Shown here piece after piece: positions 20,073 to 30,609 of a stretch of DNA of 64,000 nucleotides. This DNA is from Zavarzinella formosa DSM 19928 (lineage in GTDB: Bacteria; Planctomycetota; Planctomycetia; Gemmatales; Gemmataceae): the NCBI RefSeq assembly GCF_000255705.1, contig NZ_JH636444.1, positions 201,044-265,043 of the forward strand. The letters are read 5' to 3'. How positions within the stretch are numbered: position 1 is the first letter of the stretch; the number at the start of each line of letters is the position of its first letter. The translations under genes and the position numbers were made by a program. The notes beneath the pieces were generated by a model that worked only from the letters and a program-made list of their open reading frames with translations, had not been told where the DNA came from and did not search any database.

Positions 20073-20517
20073 GGCACGAAACCCGGAACGTGTGGAGTTG
20101 AAAGAAAGTGTACCGTGAACCACCAGCCCGAACCATTGTGAAGCATCATCCGTTTTGAAGCCGGTTCGGAGCAAAAAATCGAAGGTTGGCGGTCGCTTGC
20201 CTTTTGACGGTTCCGCGACAAGTGATCCTTTGTTTTTGAACACTTTGGCGACAACCCAATCGGGCAACAATTCGGTAGGCCGATCAGTCGGCACTTCCGT
20301 TTTGAGAAATTGCCATCGCCCGCCCCAAACCGATGATGAACACGATGCGATCTGCGTAATCCAATCTCACGGCACATTCATCCGGGGTGAATTCCAACTT
20401 TGCCGGGAAAGATTCCCCTTCACCGGCTTATTTCCCAATTCACCCGCTTGGCAAGACCCGGTTTTCCGGTCAAGATGGCGTATGGTCATCGCGGATGATC
20501 TCACCGGGAGTTGGACA
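20073..20517. other. Divergent intergenic region
   Basis: This 445-base gap separates the SGNH gene and the subtilase-like gene. The flanking frames happen to stay open into it (up to 20294 on the minus strand and from 20155 on the plus strand), but both genes have signal peptides that put their starts outside the gap. It must hold both promoters; I cannot point to convincing boxes. Confidence 0.5.
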
Positions 20518-23373
20518 ATGCCATCGCGTCTGGGGCAAATCGGACTCATCACGGCCCTTTGGTGGCTGGCGGGGTTTTCCACCGCCACCGCTCAGGTCAT
20601 CACGCCAAAACTCCCCGAAAAGTACGACGCGCAGATCCGCTATCGCATTCTGGCTGATCGCAACGAGCGAGTGTTGATTTACGAGCAAATGTCGAAGTAT
20701 TTCGCCTCATTGGGGTTTGTCGAAAAGTTCGACGAAGACAATGACCTCGCGGCCTTCGATGTTCACGCCGAGATGATGCTCGGCACGATTCCCTCCAAAG
20801 ACGCCCGAAAATTGATTGACGACCGGCGAGTGCAAACGGTCATCCTGGCCCCGGCCGGTTTCAAGATTCCCGAAGACAGCAAGCAACGGGTTCGGGTGAG
20901 TCTCACGTTGAATTCCAATCAAGATCAATTATTGCTTTTCAAACAAACAAGAACAGCTTTGGCGGCTCTTGGATTCGAGGCCGACATTGGTTACGACCCC
21001 AAACGCTTCACTTTGTTGATTGGAACGATTCCCGCCGCTCAACTTCCCAAATTGATCCGGGATCTCCGCGCGCAGCCGAGCGGTTGGGTATTGACTGATC
21101 CGCCGGCCGAACTCCTTCAACGGTTGCCGGACGGCACCGGCACGCCGAACCTTGTCAGACCCTTTGCGGACACATTGCCCGTCCGGGTGGTGGAAGTGTT
21201 GAGCGTTGCCGAGGCTCCTCCCGCCATTGTGAAACTGCCGCCGATCGCACCCGATCAAAAGTTTCAGGAGAAGCTAACATCCGATTTGCGCCGCAAACTT
21301 GCCGAAGACGGCGTGAAGGACGCCCCGTTGAGGGTGGAGATTGTCTTGTCGGCCGAGCCATCGGAAATCGACACGGAATGGCGTGTTCCATTGGTTCAGG
21401 CAGGTGCGAGCATCGAAGGACGCATCGGTTCCGTGGTCAGCGTCACGCTGCCGACCGGCGGCAAGGCATTTGAAATGGCGGCCCAAGAACAGATCGTCTC
21501 GATTCGTCTGCCTCGTTCTGCCCGTGTGGTGGTCACCGATTTAGTCAGAGAACCCAAAAAAGAAGAACCGAAGAAGGAAGAGCCCAAGAAAGAAGAACCG
21601 AAGAAAGAAGCCTTCAAGACGGAAGATCCGAAGAAGGTGCTTCAAATCTCGGCCGATGAACTTCAACTTCCCAAAGCCTCGCCGGACGACGACCCTTTGA
21701 AAAACACCGGGTTGGATCGCCTTCACGCGATCAACCGCAAGGGGCAGGGGGTCCACGTGGTGATTTTGGACACGGACTTCGCCGGATGGGAACAGCGATT
21801 TCCGAAGCCCAAACCCGGCTCGCCCGTTCCCAAGTTTGGCCAGGTGAACTTTTTGGACCTCACGGCTGAACGGCAACGGGACGTGATGCCGGATGAGATG
21901 CCCGGTGAATTCGGTTCGGGAACGAATGCCGCGCTAGCCGTTCGCCTTGCCGCTCCGCTGGCAAATATCACGCTTGTGCGGATACCGGCGGATGCCCCTT
22001 ATCAATTGATCAATGTCGGCCGATATGTTCGCGGCGATCAATTCCGTTCCGAGGGATTGAACACCCGACGGAACGAACTGGCCGCTGATTTTGAGGAATA
22101 TCAGAACAGACGCAAAAAGGCCAACGAAGAATATCGGGCGGCCTTCACGAATTTCGATGAAGATCCCAAGGCCGAGAAACGCCGGGTGGACTCTCAAAAG
22201 GCATTGGAAAAACTGGACGTCGAGGAAAAAGGTTTGCACGGACGCATGGACCGGATTGACCGGATTGAGATTGGGTTGAACATGCTCAAGGGGGCCAATG
22301 TTGTTGTCGGCCTGTTGAGCTGGAATACGGGATTTGCCTTGGATGCGGCGAGCCCGATGAGCCGGTTTCTTGACGATTGGCTGGCGGTTTCCAAGCCTAT
22401 GATGAAGACCCGCCGGCTGACCCGGCCGACGCCGGATGCCACACCGGTGTGGTTCCAACCCGCCGGGGATCAGCGGGGTCAAACTTGGACCGGCCTGTTT
22501 GCCGATGCGGACAACAACGGGGCGATGGAATTTGCCCCGACGACGGAATCTCTTTTGCCGGGTCGCTGGAACCGCGAATTGAACTTTATCGGCGTCGAAC
22601 AGGACGGGAAAGATCTTGCCGATCTTCCGGCTGGCGCCAAGATCCGCGTGAGCATTCAATGGCGGGAACCGCACGACCCTGACTTGTCTGAAGCGGATTA
22701 TCGGGCCCCGATCACCCCGTTGAAACTTCAATTGGTCCGGCAGCGTGATCCGTTCGGTGAAAAGTCCGCTTCTGACGAGATTGACCTCATCGCCGAATCC
22801 GAGGGATCACCGGAACGGCTTCAGATTGATCCGAATTTTGGCATCTACGAACACAGCTTGGAAGTGACTCTCCCGGCCGGAGGGCGCTACGCCTTGCGGG
22901 TGGAGGGATCGCTTCCCAAATCGTTGCGTCCGCCCGGAATGCCGACTCTGGACGCCCAGCAAATTCGTTGGGAGTTACGTCCTCGAGTGTACGTGGAATC
23001 AGCCGATGGCAAAGGCCGTGTGCGATTGATGGACTATCGTTCCCCGAACGGCGGCGTGCCGGTTCCCGCCGATGCCCGAAGTGTGGTGACGGTCGGCGCC
23101 GCCGGTCCCGATGGCAAGGCCCGGTCGGCCAGTTCCAACGGGGCGGGCCCGCTTGCGGAACTGGCCGTGAAGCCCAATCTGCTCTCGCCTGACTACCTGC
23201 CAAAGTGGAATGACGACATCGAAATTCGGGGCACGATGCCCGCCACCGCCTTCACCGCCGGGCTGACCGCCAGCCTGTTGTCGGCCGGGGTGCATTCAAA
23301 TCAATTCCCGTCTTTCTTGTCCCCCAAGCCGGGCGGGGTGATCAGAATCCCGGAAGAATGGTTGAAACGCTGA
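20518..23373 (+). CDS. Secreted subtilase-fold protein, probably inactive
   Basis: From the ATG at 20518 this is 951 residues with a signal peptide (MPSRLGQIGLITALWWLAGFSTATAQ). Residues about 30-340 form an unassigned alpha/beta region; a Lys/Glu/Pro repeat block of the EPKKE type covers about 345-375. From about 400 the pattern is that of an S8 subtilase: the Asp box VVILDTDFAGW (D418), then GSGTNAA (466-472) where the His box should be, and GTMPATAFTAG (905-915) where the Ser box GTSMATP should be. The His and Ser are replaced by Ser467 and Met907. Subtilase-like C-terminal turns such as VVTVGAAG are kept. I infer a secreted pseudoprotease. An upstream in-frame extension lacks a signal peptide. 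Confidence 0.75.
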   Translation: MPSRLGQIGLITALWWLAGFSTATAQVITPKLPEKYDAQIRYRILADRNERVLIYEQMSKYFASLGFVEKFDEDNDLAAFDVHAEMMLGTIPSKDARKLIDDRRVQTVILAPAGFKIPEDSKQRVRVSLTLNSNQDQLLLFKQTRTALAALGFEADIGYDPKRFTLLIGTIPAAQLPKLIRDLRAQPSGWVLTDPPAELLQRLPDGTGTPNLVRPFADTLPVRVVEVLSVAEAPPAIVKLPPIAPDQKFQEKLTSDLRRKLAEDGVKDAPLRVEIVLSAEPSEIDTEWRVPLVQAGASIEGRIGSVVSVTLPTGGKAFEMAAQEQIVSIRLPRSARVVVTDLVREPKKEEPKKEEPKKEEPKKEAFKTEDPKKVLQISADELQLPKASPDDDPLKNTGLDRLHAINRKGQGVHVVILDTDFAGWEQRFPKPKPGSPVPKFGQVNFLDLTAERQRDVMPDEMPGEFGSGTNAALAVRLAAPLANITLVRIPADAPYQLINVGRYVRGDQFRSEGLNTRRNELAADFEEYQNRRKKANEEYRAAFTNFDEDPKAEKRRVDSQKALEKLDVEEKGLHGRMDRIDRIEIGLNMLKGANVVVGLLSWNTGFALDAASPMSRFLDDWLAVSKPMMKTRRLTRPTPDATPVWFQPAGDQRGQTWTGLFADADNNGAMEFAPTTESLLPGRWNRELNFIGVEQDGKDLADLPAGAKIRVSIQWREPHDPDLSEADYRAPITPLKLQLVRQRDPFGEKSASDEIDLIAESEGSPERLQIDPNFGIYEHSLEVTLPAGGRYALRVEGSLPKSLRPPGMPTLDAQQIRWELRPRVYVESADGKGRVRLMDYRSPNGGVPVPADARSVVTVGAAGPDGKARSASSNGAGPLAELAVKPNLLSPDYLPKWNDDIEIRGTMPATAFTAGLTASLLSAGVHSNQFPSFLSPKPGGVIRIPEEWLKR

Positions 23374-23577
23374 GCATTTTCCCCAATCCGCCATTTCATC
23401 TGAAAACGGCTCATTTTCTCCGGTCGGGCTGACGGCAAAAGCCGCCTTGACCGGTTCTGTCTTCTTGGCTTATCTTGTCCCCGACAGCGGACCAATCCGG
23501 CCGGGCTTTCCCGGTCAATGATGACGAAGGTTTGGAACACCCGTCGATGATGGTCCTCCTTCGGGGAAGAAACAGCC

Positions 23578-24162
23578 ATGACCAAATATTTGCTTGGAAT
23601 CCCGGTTCTGTTGCTCATGATCGAAGTATCCCGCGCGGGACTGCTTCCCGGCGGCTTGGTGGTGACGCGGGAGGGTGATTCAAGCGCCTATCGCTTCACG
23701 TACTCCGTCGAACTCCAGTCCAAGTCCGTTCTCCAGCCGGGAGACTATTTCACGATCTATGATTTCGCCGGCCGCGTGGATGGCACGGAAACTCAACCGG
23801 CGAATTTCAGCTTTTCCAGTTCCCCGGTCGGACCGACGCCGGACCTTCTCAGCCCGCATGACGACCCGAACGTGTCAAACCTGACCTGGACTTATACCGG
23901 GAAAACCGTGTTGAGCGGCGAAGCCTTGCTGGGCGAGTTCAGCGCGGTTTCCTTGTACCCGAACAAGCAATCGGACGATTTCACCGGCCAGTCGCACAAG
24001 GAGTCCGACGGGCATTTCAATAACAATATCACCGACACTGTCGTGCCGGTCCCGAGCAGCGTTCCGGAACCTTCCACATGGATCATGGGGGGAATCGGTT
24101 TGATCGGGATGCTGGGCTACGGATGGTATCGGAGCCGCACTCGTTCCAACGTGATCGTCTAA
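23578..24162 (+). CDS. PEP-CTERM sorting-signal protein
   Basis: This 194-residue protein begins with a signal peptide (MTKYLLGIPVLLLMIEVSRA) and ends with a PEP-CTERM tail: VPEPSTW, a hydrophobic helix, and a final RSRTR. Exosortase-type systems in planctomycetes and other bacteria recognise this tail to sort proteins to the surface or matrix. The middle is Ser/Thr/Asp-rich beta structure without a known domain. It lies between the subtilase-fold gene and the ABC exporter. The matching exosortase is not in this window. Confidence 0.88.
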   Translation: MTKYLLGIPVLLLMIEVSRAGLLPGGLVVTREGDSSAYRFTYSVELQSKSVLQPGDYFTIYDFAGRVDGTETQPANFSFSSSPVGPTPDLLSPHDDPNVSNLTWTYTGKTVLSGEALLGEFSAVSLYPNKQSDDFTGQSHKESDGHFNNNITDTVVPVPSSVPEPSTWIMGGIGLIGMLGYGWYRSRTRSNVIV

Positions 24163-24208
24163 ACCCGATCAACGCATCTCAGGAAAGCCCCGCGGGGACA
24201 TCAGGGAC

Positions 24209-25009
24209 ATGATGCAACGACTGCAAACGATCTGGCAATTTCGGTATTTCTGGATGTCGCTCGTCCAGATGGATTTGCGGATTCGCTACCGCCGGTCCAT
24301 CCTCGGACTGGGGTGGTCGCTGCTCAATCCCCTGCTGATGACAGCGATTTTCTGCGTTGTCTTTTCCACTTGGATGCCGAACACCGACTGGCGGGTGACG
24401 GCTCCGTATTATCTCACCGGCATCGCGATTTGGGACTTTATCAAGCAGGCGGCCGTGCAAGGCGCGCTGACATTCGTGCGAAACGAATCGTACATCCGCC
24501 AGTCCCCGCTTCCGCTCGCCGTGTATTGTTTGAGAACGAGTTTGGGCACAACCGTTCATTTTGGAATCGCCGTGGCGGTCATCATCACGACGGCCGTGGC
24601 ATTGGATCCCGTGGACCCCTATCATCTGACTTCGCTAAAAGCCTTGTGGGTTGTTCTGCTGGGCTTGGCGCTCCTTTTCATCTTCTGTGTGGCATTCGGC
24701 GCGATTTGCGCGTTCATGAACATTTATTTTCATGACACGCAACACTTGGCGGAGGTGGGGTTCAGCATCGCGTTTTTTATCACGCCGATCCTTTACAAAA
24801 AGGAAATGCTGGAGGAACGTGGTGTCGGCTGGCTGGCCGAGATCAACCCGGCCGTTGTCTTCTTTGACATAATTCGTGAGCCGTTGCTGACGGGTATCGT
24901 CCCGGCCCCGCTGGTGTTCGCCAAGGCGTTTGCCGCCACACTGATCATGCTTGGCGTGGCGGTGTCGACATTTTCCAAGTGCGAGCGTACCCTGATTTTC
25001 CACCTGTAA
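24209..25009 (+). CDS. ABC-2 type polysaccharide exporter permease
   Basis: This 266-residue membrane protein has about six transmembrane helices and the RYRRSILGLGWSLLNPLL motif near the N-terminus typical of the Wzm/KpsM/TagG permease family. It would form the membrane channel exporting a polysaccharide or lipid-linked glycan across the inner membrane. The ATPase gene follows after 16 bases, so they form one operon. ATG at 24209 and 24212 are adjacent; either is possible. Confidence 0.88.
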   Translation: MMQRLQTIWQFRYFWMSLVQMDLRIRYRRSILGLGWSLLNPLLMTAIFCVVFSTWMPNTDWRVTAPYYLTGIAIWDFIKQAAVQGALTFVRNESYIRQSPLPLAVYCLRTSLGTTVHFGIAVAVIITTAVALDPVDPYHLTSLKALWVVLLGLALLFIFCVAFGAICAFMNIYFHDTQHLAEVGFSIAFFITPILYKKEMLEERGVGWLAEINPAVVFFDIIREPLLTGIVPAPLVFAKAFAATLIMLGVAVSTFSKCERTLIFHL

Positions 25010-25025
25010 TCAGTTTGAGAGTCAC

Positions 25026-25799
25026 ATGTCGGCGGAAATCGAGCTTGAGAACGTTCACCTGCGGTTCCATGTGAAACGGGCCAAAAGGGTCTCGTTGAAA
25101 GAGTACCTCATCAATGGGCTCTTTCGGCAAGCCACCAACCCTGCGATGGAGGTTCACGCGATTCGGGGCGTGAGCATGCGATTAAAAGAAGGGGACCGTC
25201 TTGGCATCGTCGGTCACAACGGCGCCGGCAAAAGCACGCTTCTGAAAACGATGGCCGGTGTGTATCCGCCCACCGAAGGCACCAGACGAGTCATCGGTCG
25301 TATTAGTTCGCTGTTTGACATCAACGTGGGTTTTGAAATCGAATCGTCGGGCTGGGACAACATCCGGTTTCGCAGCTACCTGCTTGGCGAAACGCCAAAG
25401 ACTGTCAACGCCAAGATGCAAGAGATCGCGGACTTTAGCGAACTCGGCCGATTCCTTGAGATGCCGATGAAATATTACTCGGCCGGGATGATGGTCCGTC
25501 TGGCTTTTTCGGTCGCCTCGTCCATGAACCCGGAAGTGCTGCTGATCGATGAGGCCTTGAGCGCCGGGGACATGAATTTTCAAGTCAAGGCCAAGCAACG
25601 GGTCCGCGATTTGATTCGCACGGCCCGGCTCATGGTGTTGATCTCCCACGACATGAATGCGATCCGCGAACTTTGCACATCGGCCGTTTGGATGGAACAG
25701 GGGCAGGTCAAGCTGGCCGGCACCTGCGACGAGGTGATCGACGCCTATCAATCCAAAATGGCGGGAGGGGGCGATTCTCCCGTCGGGGCCGCCGCCTGA
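25026..25799 (+). CDS. ABC-2 type polysaccharide exporter ATPase
   Basis: This 257-residue ATPase has Walker A GHNGAGKS at 63-70, an ABC signature YSAGMMVRLAFS and Walker B VLLIDEALSAGD, in the order of Wzt/KpsT/TagH proteins. It is the short form lacking the C-terminal sugar-binding domain that O-antigen Wzt proteins carry. It powers the adjoining permease. The partner glycosyltransferases of the same system are not adjacent; the GT39 and GT4 genes are about 18-20 kb upstream. Confidence 0.9.
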   Translation: MSAEIELENVHLRFHVKRAKRVSLKEYLINGLFRQATNPAMEVHAIRGVSMRLKEGDRLGIVGHNGAGKSTLLKTMAGVYPPTEGTRRVIGRISSLFDINVGFEIESSGWDNIRFRSYLLGETPKTVNAKMQEIADFSELGRFLEMPMKYYSAGMMVRLAFSVASSMNPEVLLIDEALSAGDMNFQVKAKQRVRDLIRTARLMVLISHDMNAIRELCTSAVWMEQGQVKLAGTCDEVIDAYQSKMAGGGDSPVGAAA

Positions 25800-25803
25800 T
25801 CTG

Positions 25804-28800
25804 TCACCGGACGTAAATGAATTCCTTCAAGTTGACCAGCACATGGGCGAAGTCCGTCCATGCCTTTGCCTCCTGACCAACTCCGTATTCGGCGAGCTGG
25901 GCTTCCACAAAAGCCTTCCCGTCAACGAGTTCTTCGGCTGTCGCCGGTCGGCCGAAGGCCATCACATACATCCGTGCAATCCGATCTTCCGTGGTGGCTT
26001 CTTTCACGGCGATGATCCGTTTGGCCCACAATTCCGTTTGCTGGTTCACCAGAGGGTTGTTTAGCATGGCGAGCGCCTGGGCCGGCACGTTGGACGACGA
26101 GCGGCGGCCGATGGTGGTGAAGGGCACCGGATAATCGAACGCCATGAAAAACGGATTCATGAAGTTCCGGCGCACTTGCAGATAGATGCTCCGGCGACCG
26201 GCTCCGTCGAGCGGCCCGCTGCCGCCGGGGCGGCCCCGACCCAGCATGAATGCGGTGAGGTGGGTGGGGACAGGGGGGCCTTCCATCGCAGGATCAAGGC
26301 GACCCGAGATGGCCAGCAGGGAATCACGGATGGCTTCGGCCTCCAAACGCCGGACGGGCATCTTGTGAAATAGTTCGTTCTTCGGATCTGCGGCATCCTC
26401 CTTTTGGTCGGCGATGCTTGCCTGTTGATACGTCCCGGACATCAAAATCAACTTGTGAAGTTTCTTGACGGACCACCCATTCTCCACGAACCAACCGGCC
26501 AGCCAGTCAAGGAGTTCCGGGTGCGTCGGTCGCTGGCCCTGATAGCCAAAATCATCCGGGGAACGCACAATCCCCTCGCCGAAGTGATGCTTCCAAATGC
26601 GGTTGACGAGAACGCGGGCGGTCAGGGGATTAGTTCCGTCAGTAAGCTTGTCAGCCAGTTCAAGTCGGCCGCTGCCATTCTTGAATGGCGTCGGATCAAT
26701 CGCCTCCAACAAATGCCGGGGAACTTCCTCGCCCGGATTCTTGTGGCTTCCCCGGATAAACACCCGCTCGTTCAGCCCGGTGCCATCGACAATGGCCAGC
26801 GCGCGACGGGCGGGGGGCAACGCCTTTTCTTGTTCACGAAACAACAGGCGAAGTTTCTTTTCTTCCTCGGTGATGGTCGGTGTGTTTGCCGAAGCGCCGA
26901 GAAGCAGATTCAGCAAACGGGACTGATCCGGGGTGAGGGATTCAACGCCATTCCATTTTTCGAGGGCTTCAGAAACTCGCTTGGTGAGTTCATTCGCAAA
27001 CTGTTCTGGCGTCTCCGCGCCAACGGTTTCTTGCAAGAGTTTGACCGGCCCCTCGGGCGGCGTGTTTGGCTGATCGGCCTGAATGACATCGAGCAAACTG
27101 GCCCGGCCGTTCCCGTCGTCGAGCAATTCCACATAGGCCCGGTGACCTTTCCAACGTTTCACATTCTGAACATGCCAGCGGTTTTCATCTCCGGCAGCGC
27201 CGAACCGCAGACCGCCGTAAATCGGGTCTTGGATCAATTGATAATTATCAATGATCAGATTGACACGGACATCATTTCCGGGAACGCGATAGAGAATGAA
27301 ATCCCGATCAATGACAAAAGTTGGCGACCGCAGCGAGCCGGTTAGTTTGGGGGAAAGGGTATTCGTGGCGATTGCCGGCAGAGGGATGCCGGTGATCTTT
27401 CCATCCTCGGCCATCGTGGCTTTCGGGATGTTCGTGGAAAATGCCTCTCCGCTCATCAACCATCCTGTTCGGGGCAGGGGGAGGGCATTGGTCTGTTTGG
27501 CCCACGCCGCCAGAGCGGCTTCTTGACGCTCGAATTTCTTCCTGACAGCCGGGATTTTTTGATTGAATTGTTCGGGAGTCATTCCCGCCAATGCGACAAT
27601 CTCAGCCCATGTCGGCGAACCGCCAAGGAAGCCGGTGATTCCCTTCTCGGCCAGTTGTTTGCCCAAGGCAGCCGAGGTTCTGGCGATGGCCTTTGCTTCC
27701 AAATCATGGGTGGTTTGTTTCAAAGGCGAGAGCCATTTGGCCCGTTGTTCCGGTGAATCGATGAATGCTTTGTCGTGACGCGAACTGGAGAGAATACCGA
27801 AAAGCGAATAGTAATCCTTGGTCGAGATCGCGTCAAACTTGTGATCGTGACAACGGGCGCATGACACCGTCAACCCAAGGAAGGTTTTGGCGAACACATC
27901 AATCTCGTTGTCCATTCGGTCAGCCTGGTCTTCCCGAACATCCACAGGGGAATGTTTCGCCTCACCGAGAAACCAAAAACCCGTCCCTTGAACAGATTCG
28001 TTGGAACTATCAATTGGATTGGTTCGCGGTTTGGGCAACAGATCGCCGGCGATGTGTTCCCGCGCAAATTGATCGTAGGGGACATCCGCGTTCAAGGCCC
28101 GGATGACGTAATCCCGGTATCGCCATGCTTCAAACAATTCAAAATCGAATTCGTGGCCCAGTGTCTCGGCATAGCGAACCAAGTCAAGCCAATGCCGGGC
28201 GTAACGCTCCCCGTAAGATTTGGAGGCCAGCAAGCGGTCGATCACCCGCTCCCAAGCGAGGGGTGATTCATCCTTCAGAAATTGATCAATTTCCTCGGCC
28301 GTTGGCGGCAACCCGGTCAGGTCAAGAGTCACCCGGCGAAGAAGCGTTCGCTTGTCGGCTTTGGCCGCGGGCTTCAATCCCTGCCGCGAGAGCTTTTCAA
28401 GGATGAACGAATCGACCGGCGTTGAAATAAACCCCGGCCCGTTCACCACGGGGACACTCACTTTTTTGACTGGTTGGAACGACCAATGTTTGGCCCGTTC
28501 TTTCAAGTCGAATGGCTTTGGCCCGTTCCCTGCGGCCGCTCCCCCCGCCGGCCAGGCGGCGCCGTTTTTCACCCATTGATTCAGTGTCGAGATGTCTTCA
28601 TCGGAGAGTTTGCCCTTGGGGGGCATCTTGTTATCGCCCAGATAGTTCACCGCTTGAACGATTAGGCTTTTTTCCGGTTCCTTGGCGACAAACGCCGGGC
28701 CGGTGTCGCCGCCTTTGAGCGCCGCCTCTCGCGAATCGAGCCGTAGCCCCCCCTGTTGCTTTTTCTCGCCGTGGCAGCCCACGCAATGCGTCACCAGCAG

Positions 28801-28899
28801 CGGCCGGACCTTCTTCTCGAAGAACTCCAATTCGGCTTCCATCCCGAACGAGGCCGGGCCGGAGATTAACAAGGCTGAGCAAATGAGAAAGTGCTTCAT
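25804..28899 (-). CDS. Planctomycete DUF1549/DUF1553 cytochrome-like protein
   Basis: This 1,031-residue protein has a signal peptide ([19 protein letters not shown]) and a heme-binding CxxCH at residues 39-43 (CVGCH), then the DUF1549 and DUF1553 domains seen in the very large planctomycete-specific family often called PSC/PSD1 cytochromes. A second Cys-x2-Cys-His motif lies near residue 345-350 (CARCHDHK). The proteins are exported and expanded in planctomycetes; their function is unknown. It converges with the ABC operon, leaving four bases between stops. Confidence 0.92.
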   Translation of the reverse strand: MKHFLICSALLISGPASFGMEAELEFFEKKVRPLLVTHCVGCHGEKKQQGGLRLDSREAALKGGDTGPAFVAKEPEKSLIVQAVNYLGDNKMPPKGKLSDEDISTLNQWVKNGAAWPAGGAAAGNGPKPFDLKERAKHWSFQPVKKVSVPVVNGPGFISTPVDSFILEKLSRQGLKPAAKADKRTLLRRVTLDLTGLPPTAEEIDQFLKDESPLAWERVIDRLLASKSYGERYARHWLDLVRYAETLGHEFDFELFEAWRYRDYVIRALNADVPYDQFAREHIAGDLLPKPRTNPIDSSNESVQGTGFWFLGEAKHSPVDVREDQADRMDNEIDVFAKTFLGLTVSCARCHDHKFDAISTKDYYSLFGILSSSRHDKAFIDSPEQRAKWLSPLKQTTHDLEAKAIARTSAALGKQLAEKGITGFLGGSPTWAEIVALAGMTPEQFNQKIPAVRKKFERQEAALAAWAKQTNALPLPRTGWLMSGEAFSTNIPKATMAEDGKITGIPLPAIATNTLSPKLTGSLRSPTFVIDRDFILYRVPGNDVRVNLIIDNYQLIQDPIYGGLRFGAAGDENRWHVQNVKRWKGHRAYVELLDDGNGRASLLDVIQADQPNTPPEGPVKLLQETVGAETPEQFANELTKRVSEALEKWNGVESLTPDQSRLLNLLLGASANTPTITEEEKKLRLLFREQEKALPPARRALAIVDGTGLNERVFIRGSHKNPGEEVPRHLLEAIDPTPFKNGSGRLELADKLTDGTNPLTARVLVNRIWKHHFGEGIVRSPDDFGYQGQRPTHPELLDWLAGWFVENGWSVKKLHKLILMSGTYQQASIADQKEDAADPKNELFHKMPVRRLEAEAIRDSLLAISGRLDPAMEGPPVPTHLTAFMLGRGRPGGSGPLDGAGRRSIYLQVRRNFMNPFFMAFDYPVPFTTIGRRSSSNVPAQALAMLNNPLVNQQTELWAKRIIAVKEATTEDRIARMYVMAFGRPATAEELVDGKAFVEAQLAEYGVGQEAKAWTDFAHVLVNLKEFIYVR

Positions 28900-28973
28900 G
28901 GAACGCCAGGGAGGAGTCGGGTGGGTAGGCTACGACTATCTTCCGAAATTCCGGCCATGATCGCAAGCGATGG

Positions 28974-30041
28974 TCATGATTTTCGGCCGTGAATCAGGAG
29001 ATCATCCCCGAGGATCTCCGTTTTGATGTCCGTGAGAATCAGACAATCTTGAATCGAAGAAATGCCAGACCTCCCAATGGGCGACGGGGCCGCGAAGCCG
29101 CCGAAGAGCTTCGGAGCCACAAAAGCGAACACTTCATCAATCTCATCGGCCGCGAGAAAACTTCCCAGCACACCGCTTCCGCCTTCGACCAGCAGGTTTG
29201 TCATTCGCTTGGTCGCCAGCAATTCAAGTAACTCCATGACTGTTCTCACGGGAAGCAACTCGGCTCCGGCCGATTTCCAATTGTGCAAGCGGGGAAAAAC
29301 CTCGGGCGGGGCCGCCACCATGACCGGGGCTTCTTGAATCGTTTCCAACAATTTGAAGGAACGATCCATCCCTTCGCCCGTCGTGGTCATGACAATCCTC
29401 GCCGGTGTTCTTGCTCCCGCCGGGCGGGCCGTTAGCAGGGGATCGTCGGCGATCAGGGTTCCTCGACCCACGAGAATCGCATCCATCTTGCCCCGTATCT
29501 CATGAACCCGTTGCCGGGCAATTGCCCCGGTGATCCATTTTGACTCGCCGGAGGCCGTGGCAATCTTCCCGTCGAGGGTCATGGCCCATTTGGCGACGAC
29601 CCATGATTTTCCGCGCAAGCGTTTCAGGTAAGGCGCGTTTAACCCGCGAGCAGCCAGTTCGCCAACGCCGACCTCGAACGTGATGCCCGCCTCTCGGAGA
29701 CGAGCGGCTCCCTGCCCCGCAACTTGCGGAAACGGGTCGAGCATCGCGGCGACGACCCGGCGAACCCCCGAGCGGATCACCAGATCAGTGCAAGGGGGAG
29801 TTTTGCCGAAGTGGCAGCAAGGTTCGAGCGTGACATATAGCGTGCTTCCGCGAGCGGCCTCGCCGGCCATTCGCAGGGCGTTCACCTCGGCATGGGCCTG
29901 GCCGTATCGTTCGTGCCACCCCTCGCCGACAACAAGACCGTCCCGGACGACGACGGCGCCGACCATCGGATTGGGTTCGACAAATCCCCGTCCCCGGTCG
30001 GCCAGGGCCAAAGCCCGCTGCATGTGTTCGAGATCGGTCAT
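28974..30041 (-). CDS. ribD: Bifunctional riboflavin deaminase/reductase RibD
   Basis: This 355-residue protein covers both activities for riboflavin synthesis. The N-terminal deaminase has the zinc ligands H50, C75 and C84 (HAE at 50-52, PCC at 74-76, PPC at 82-84) and the catalytic Glu52. The C-terminal reductase begins after about residue 145 (VAKWAMTLDGKIA) and continues to the end. Together they convert the pyrimidinone intermediate in two steps using NADPH. The rest of the rib pathway is not next to it. Confidence 0.95.
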   Translation of the reverse strand: MTDLEHMQRALALADRGRGFVEPNPMVGAVVVRDGLVVGEGWHERYGQAHAEVNALRMAGEAARGSTLYVTLEPCCHFGKTPPCTDLVIRSGVRRVVAAMLDPFPQVAGQGAARLREAGITFEVGVGELAARGLNAPYLKRLRGKSWVVAKWAMTLDGKIATASGESKWITGAIARQRVHEIRGKMDAILVGRGTLIADDPLLTARPAGARTPARIVMTTTGEGMDRSFKLLETIQEAPVMVAAPPEVFPRLHNWKSAGAELLPVRTVMELLELLATKRMTNLLVEGGSGVLGSFLAADEIDEVFAFVAPKLFGGFAAPSPIGRSGISSIQDCLILTDIKTEILGDDLLIHGRKS

Positions 30042-30355
30042 GATTCCGGTTTCTGAAAATTTCGCGTGAACCTAGTTTGGCCTGCGGCGTCAATCATGGC
30101 AAGCAAGAGTTGAGATACCAAGAACAACGTAACCGAGACTGAGCGAATCCCATGTTAGCCCTTGATTATTCAACGACGTCCGAACGGCTGGATCGCCTTG
30201 AAAGCGACGCCGCCCGTGAGCGGAGCGCATTGCGGGCTGACAGTCGCCCAATCCCCGGAAGCACCTGACGGCACATATTGCATCTGAAACATGCAAGGCC
30301 GGGGCTTCCGCAACAGGAACCCCGGCCTTGCGGCGTTTAAGGGTTCACCAAAAAC
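30042..30355. other. Intergenic region before the tRNA cluster
   Basis: These 314 bases upstream of the tRNA genes contain no plausible protein gene. There is a weak dyad near 30279-30297 (TTGCAT and ATGCAA) and a strong hairpin at 30295-30329. Otherwise I see nothing clear; the promoter of the tRNA cluster should be here. Confidence 0.5.
30295..30329. other. Strong GC-rich hairpin before tRNA cluster
   Basis: AAGGCCGGGG and CCCCGGCCTT flank a short spacer, with an additional TTCC and GGAA pairing inside. It lacks a T run on either strand, so it is not a typical terminator; it may be a processing or transcriptional pause site. Confidence 0.5.
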
Positions 30356-30428
30356 GGTCCATTCGTCTAGTGGCCAAGGACACCGGCTTTTCACGCCGAT
30401 AACGGGGGTTCGATTCCCCCATGGACCA
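30356..30428 (+). tRNA. tRNA-Glu(TTC)
   Basis: Acceptor GGTCCAT pairs ATGGACC, the anticodon loop is TTTTCAC with anticodon TTC, the T arm is GGGGG with loop TTCGATT. It folds as a normal class I tRNA and is the first of the cluster. CCA is not encoded. Confidence 0.95.
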
Positions 30429-30439
30429 GCCTGTTTATT

Positions 30440-30513
30440 GCCCTCGTGGAGCAGTCGCGTAGCTCGCCACTTTGTCAAAGTGGAGGTCGCCGGTTCGAGT
30501 CCGGTCGGGGGCG
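30440..30513 (+). tRNA. tRNA-Asp(GTC)
   Basis: Acceptor GCCCTCG pairs CGGGGGC. Anticodon stem CCACT/AGTGG encloses TTGTCAA with anticodon GTC. The T arm GCCGG TTCGAGT CCGGT is normal. It follows tRNA-Glu after eleven bases. Confidence 0.95.
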
Positions 30514-30525
30514 CTGATGAATGAC

Positions 30526-30600
30526 GGCACGGTACGCCAACCGGAAGAGCGGCCAAGCTCAAACCTTGGATTAGTGTGGGTTCGACTCCCACCCGTGTCA
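30526..30600 (+). tRNA. Class I tRNA with leucine anticodon CAA
   Basis: Acceptor GGCACGG pairs CCGTGTC with one wobble. Anticodon stem CCAAG/CTTGG encloses CTCAAAC, anticodon CAA at 30560-30562. The variable region is only six bases (30570-30575). T arm GTGGG TTCGACT CCCAC. Bacterial leucine tRNAs normally have a long variable arm, so the leucine reading of this tRNA is odd. The D arm carries the GG pair. See the findings. Confidence 0.8.
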
Positions 30601-30609
30601 TGTGGAAAT

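Noticed and set aside
21547..21640. Short repeats (EPKKE coding) in the subtilase-like gene that could look like a CRISPR array
   Set aside because: The units are contiguous, without spacers, and encode a charged linker. No CRISPR array or cas gene was seen in the window.
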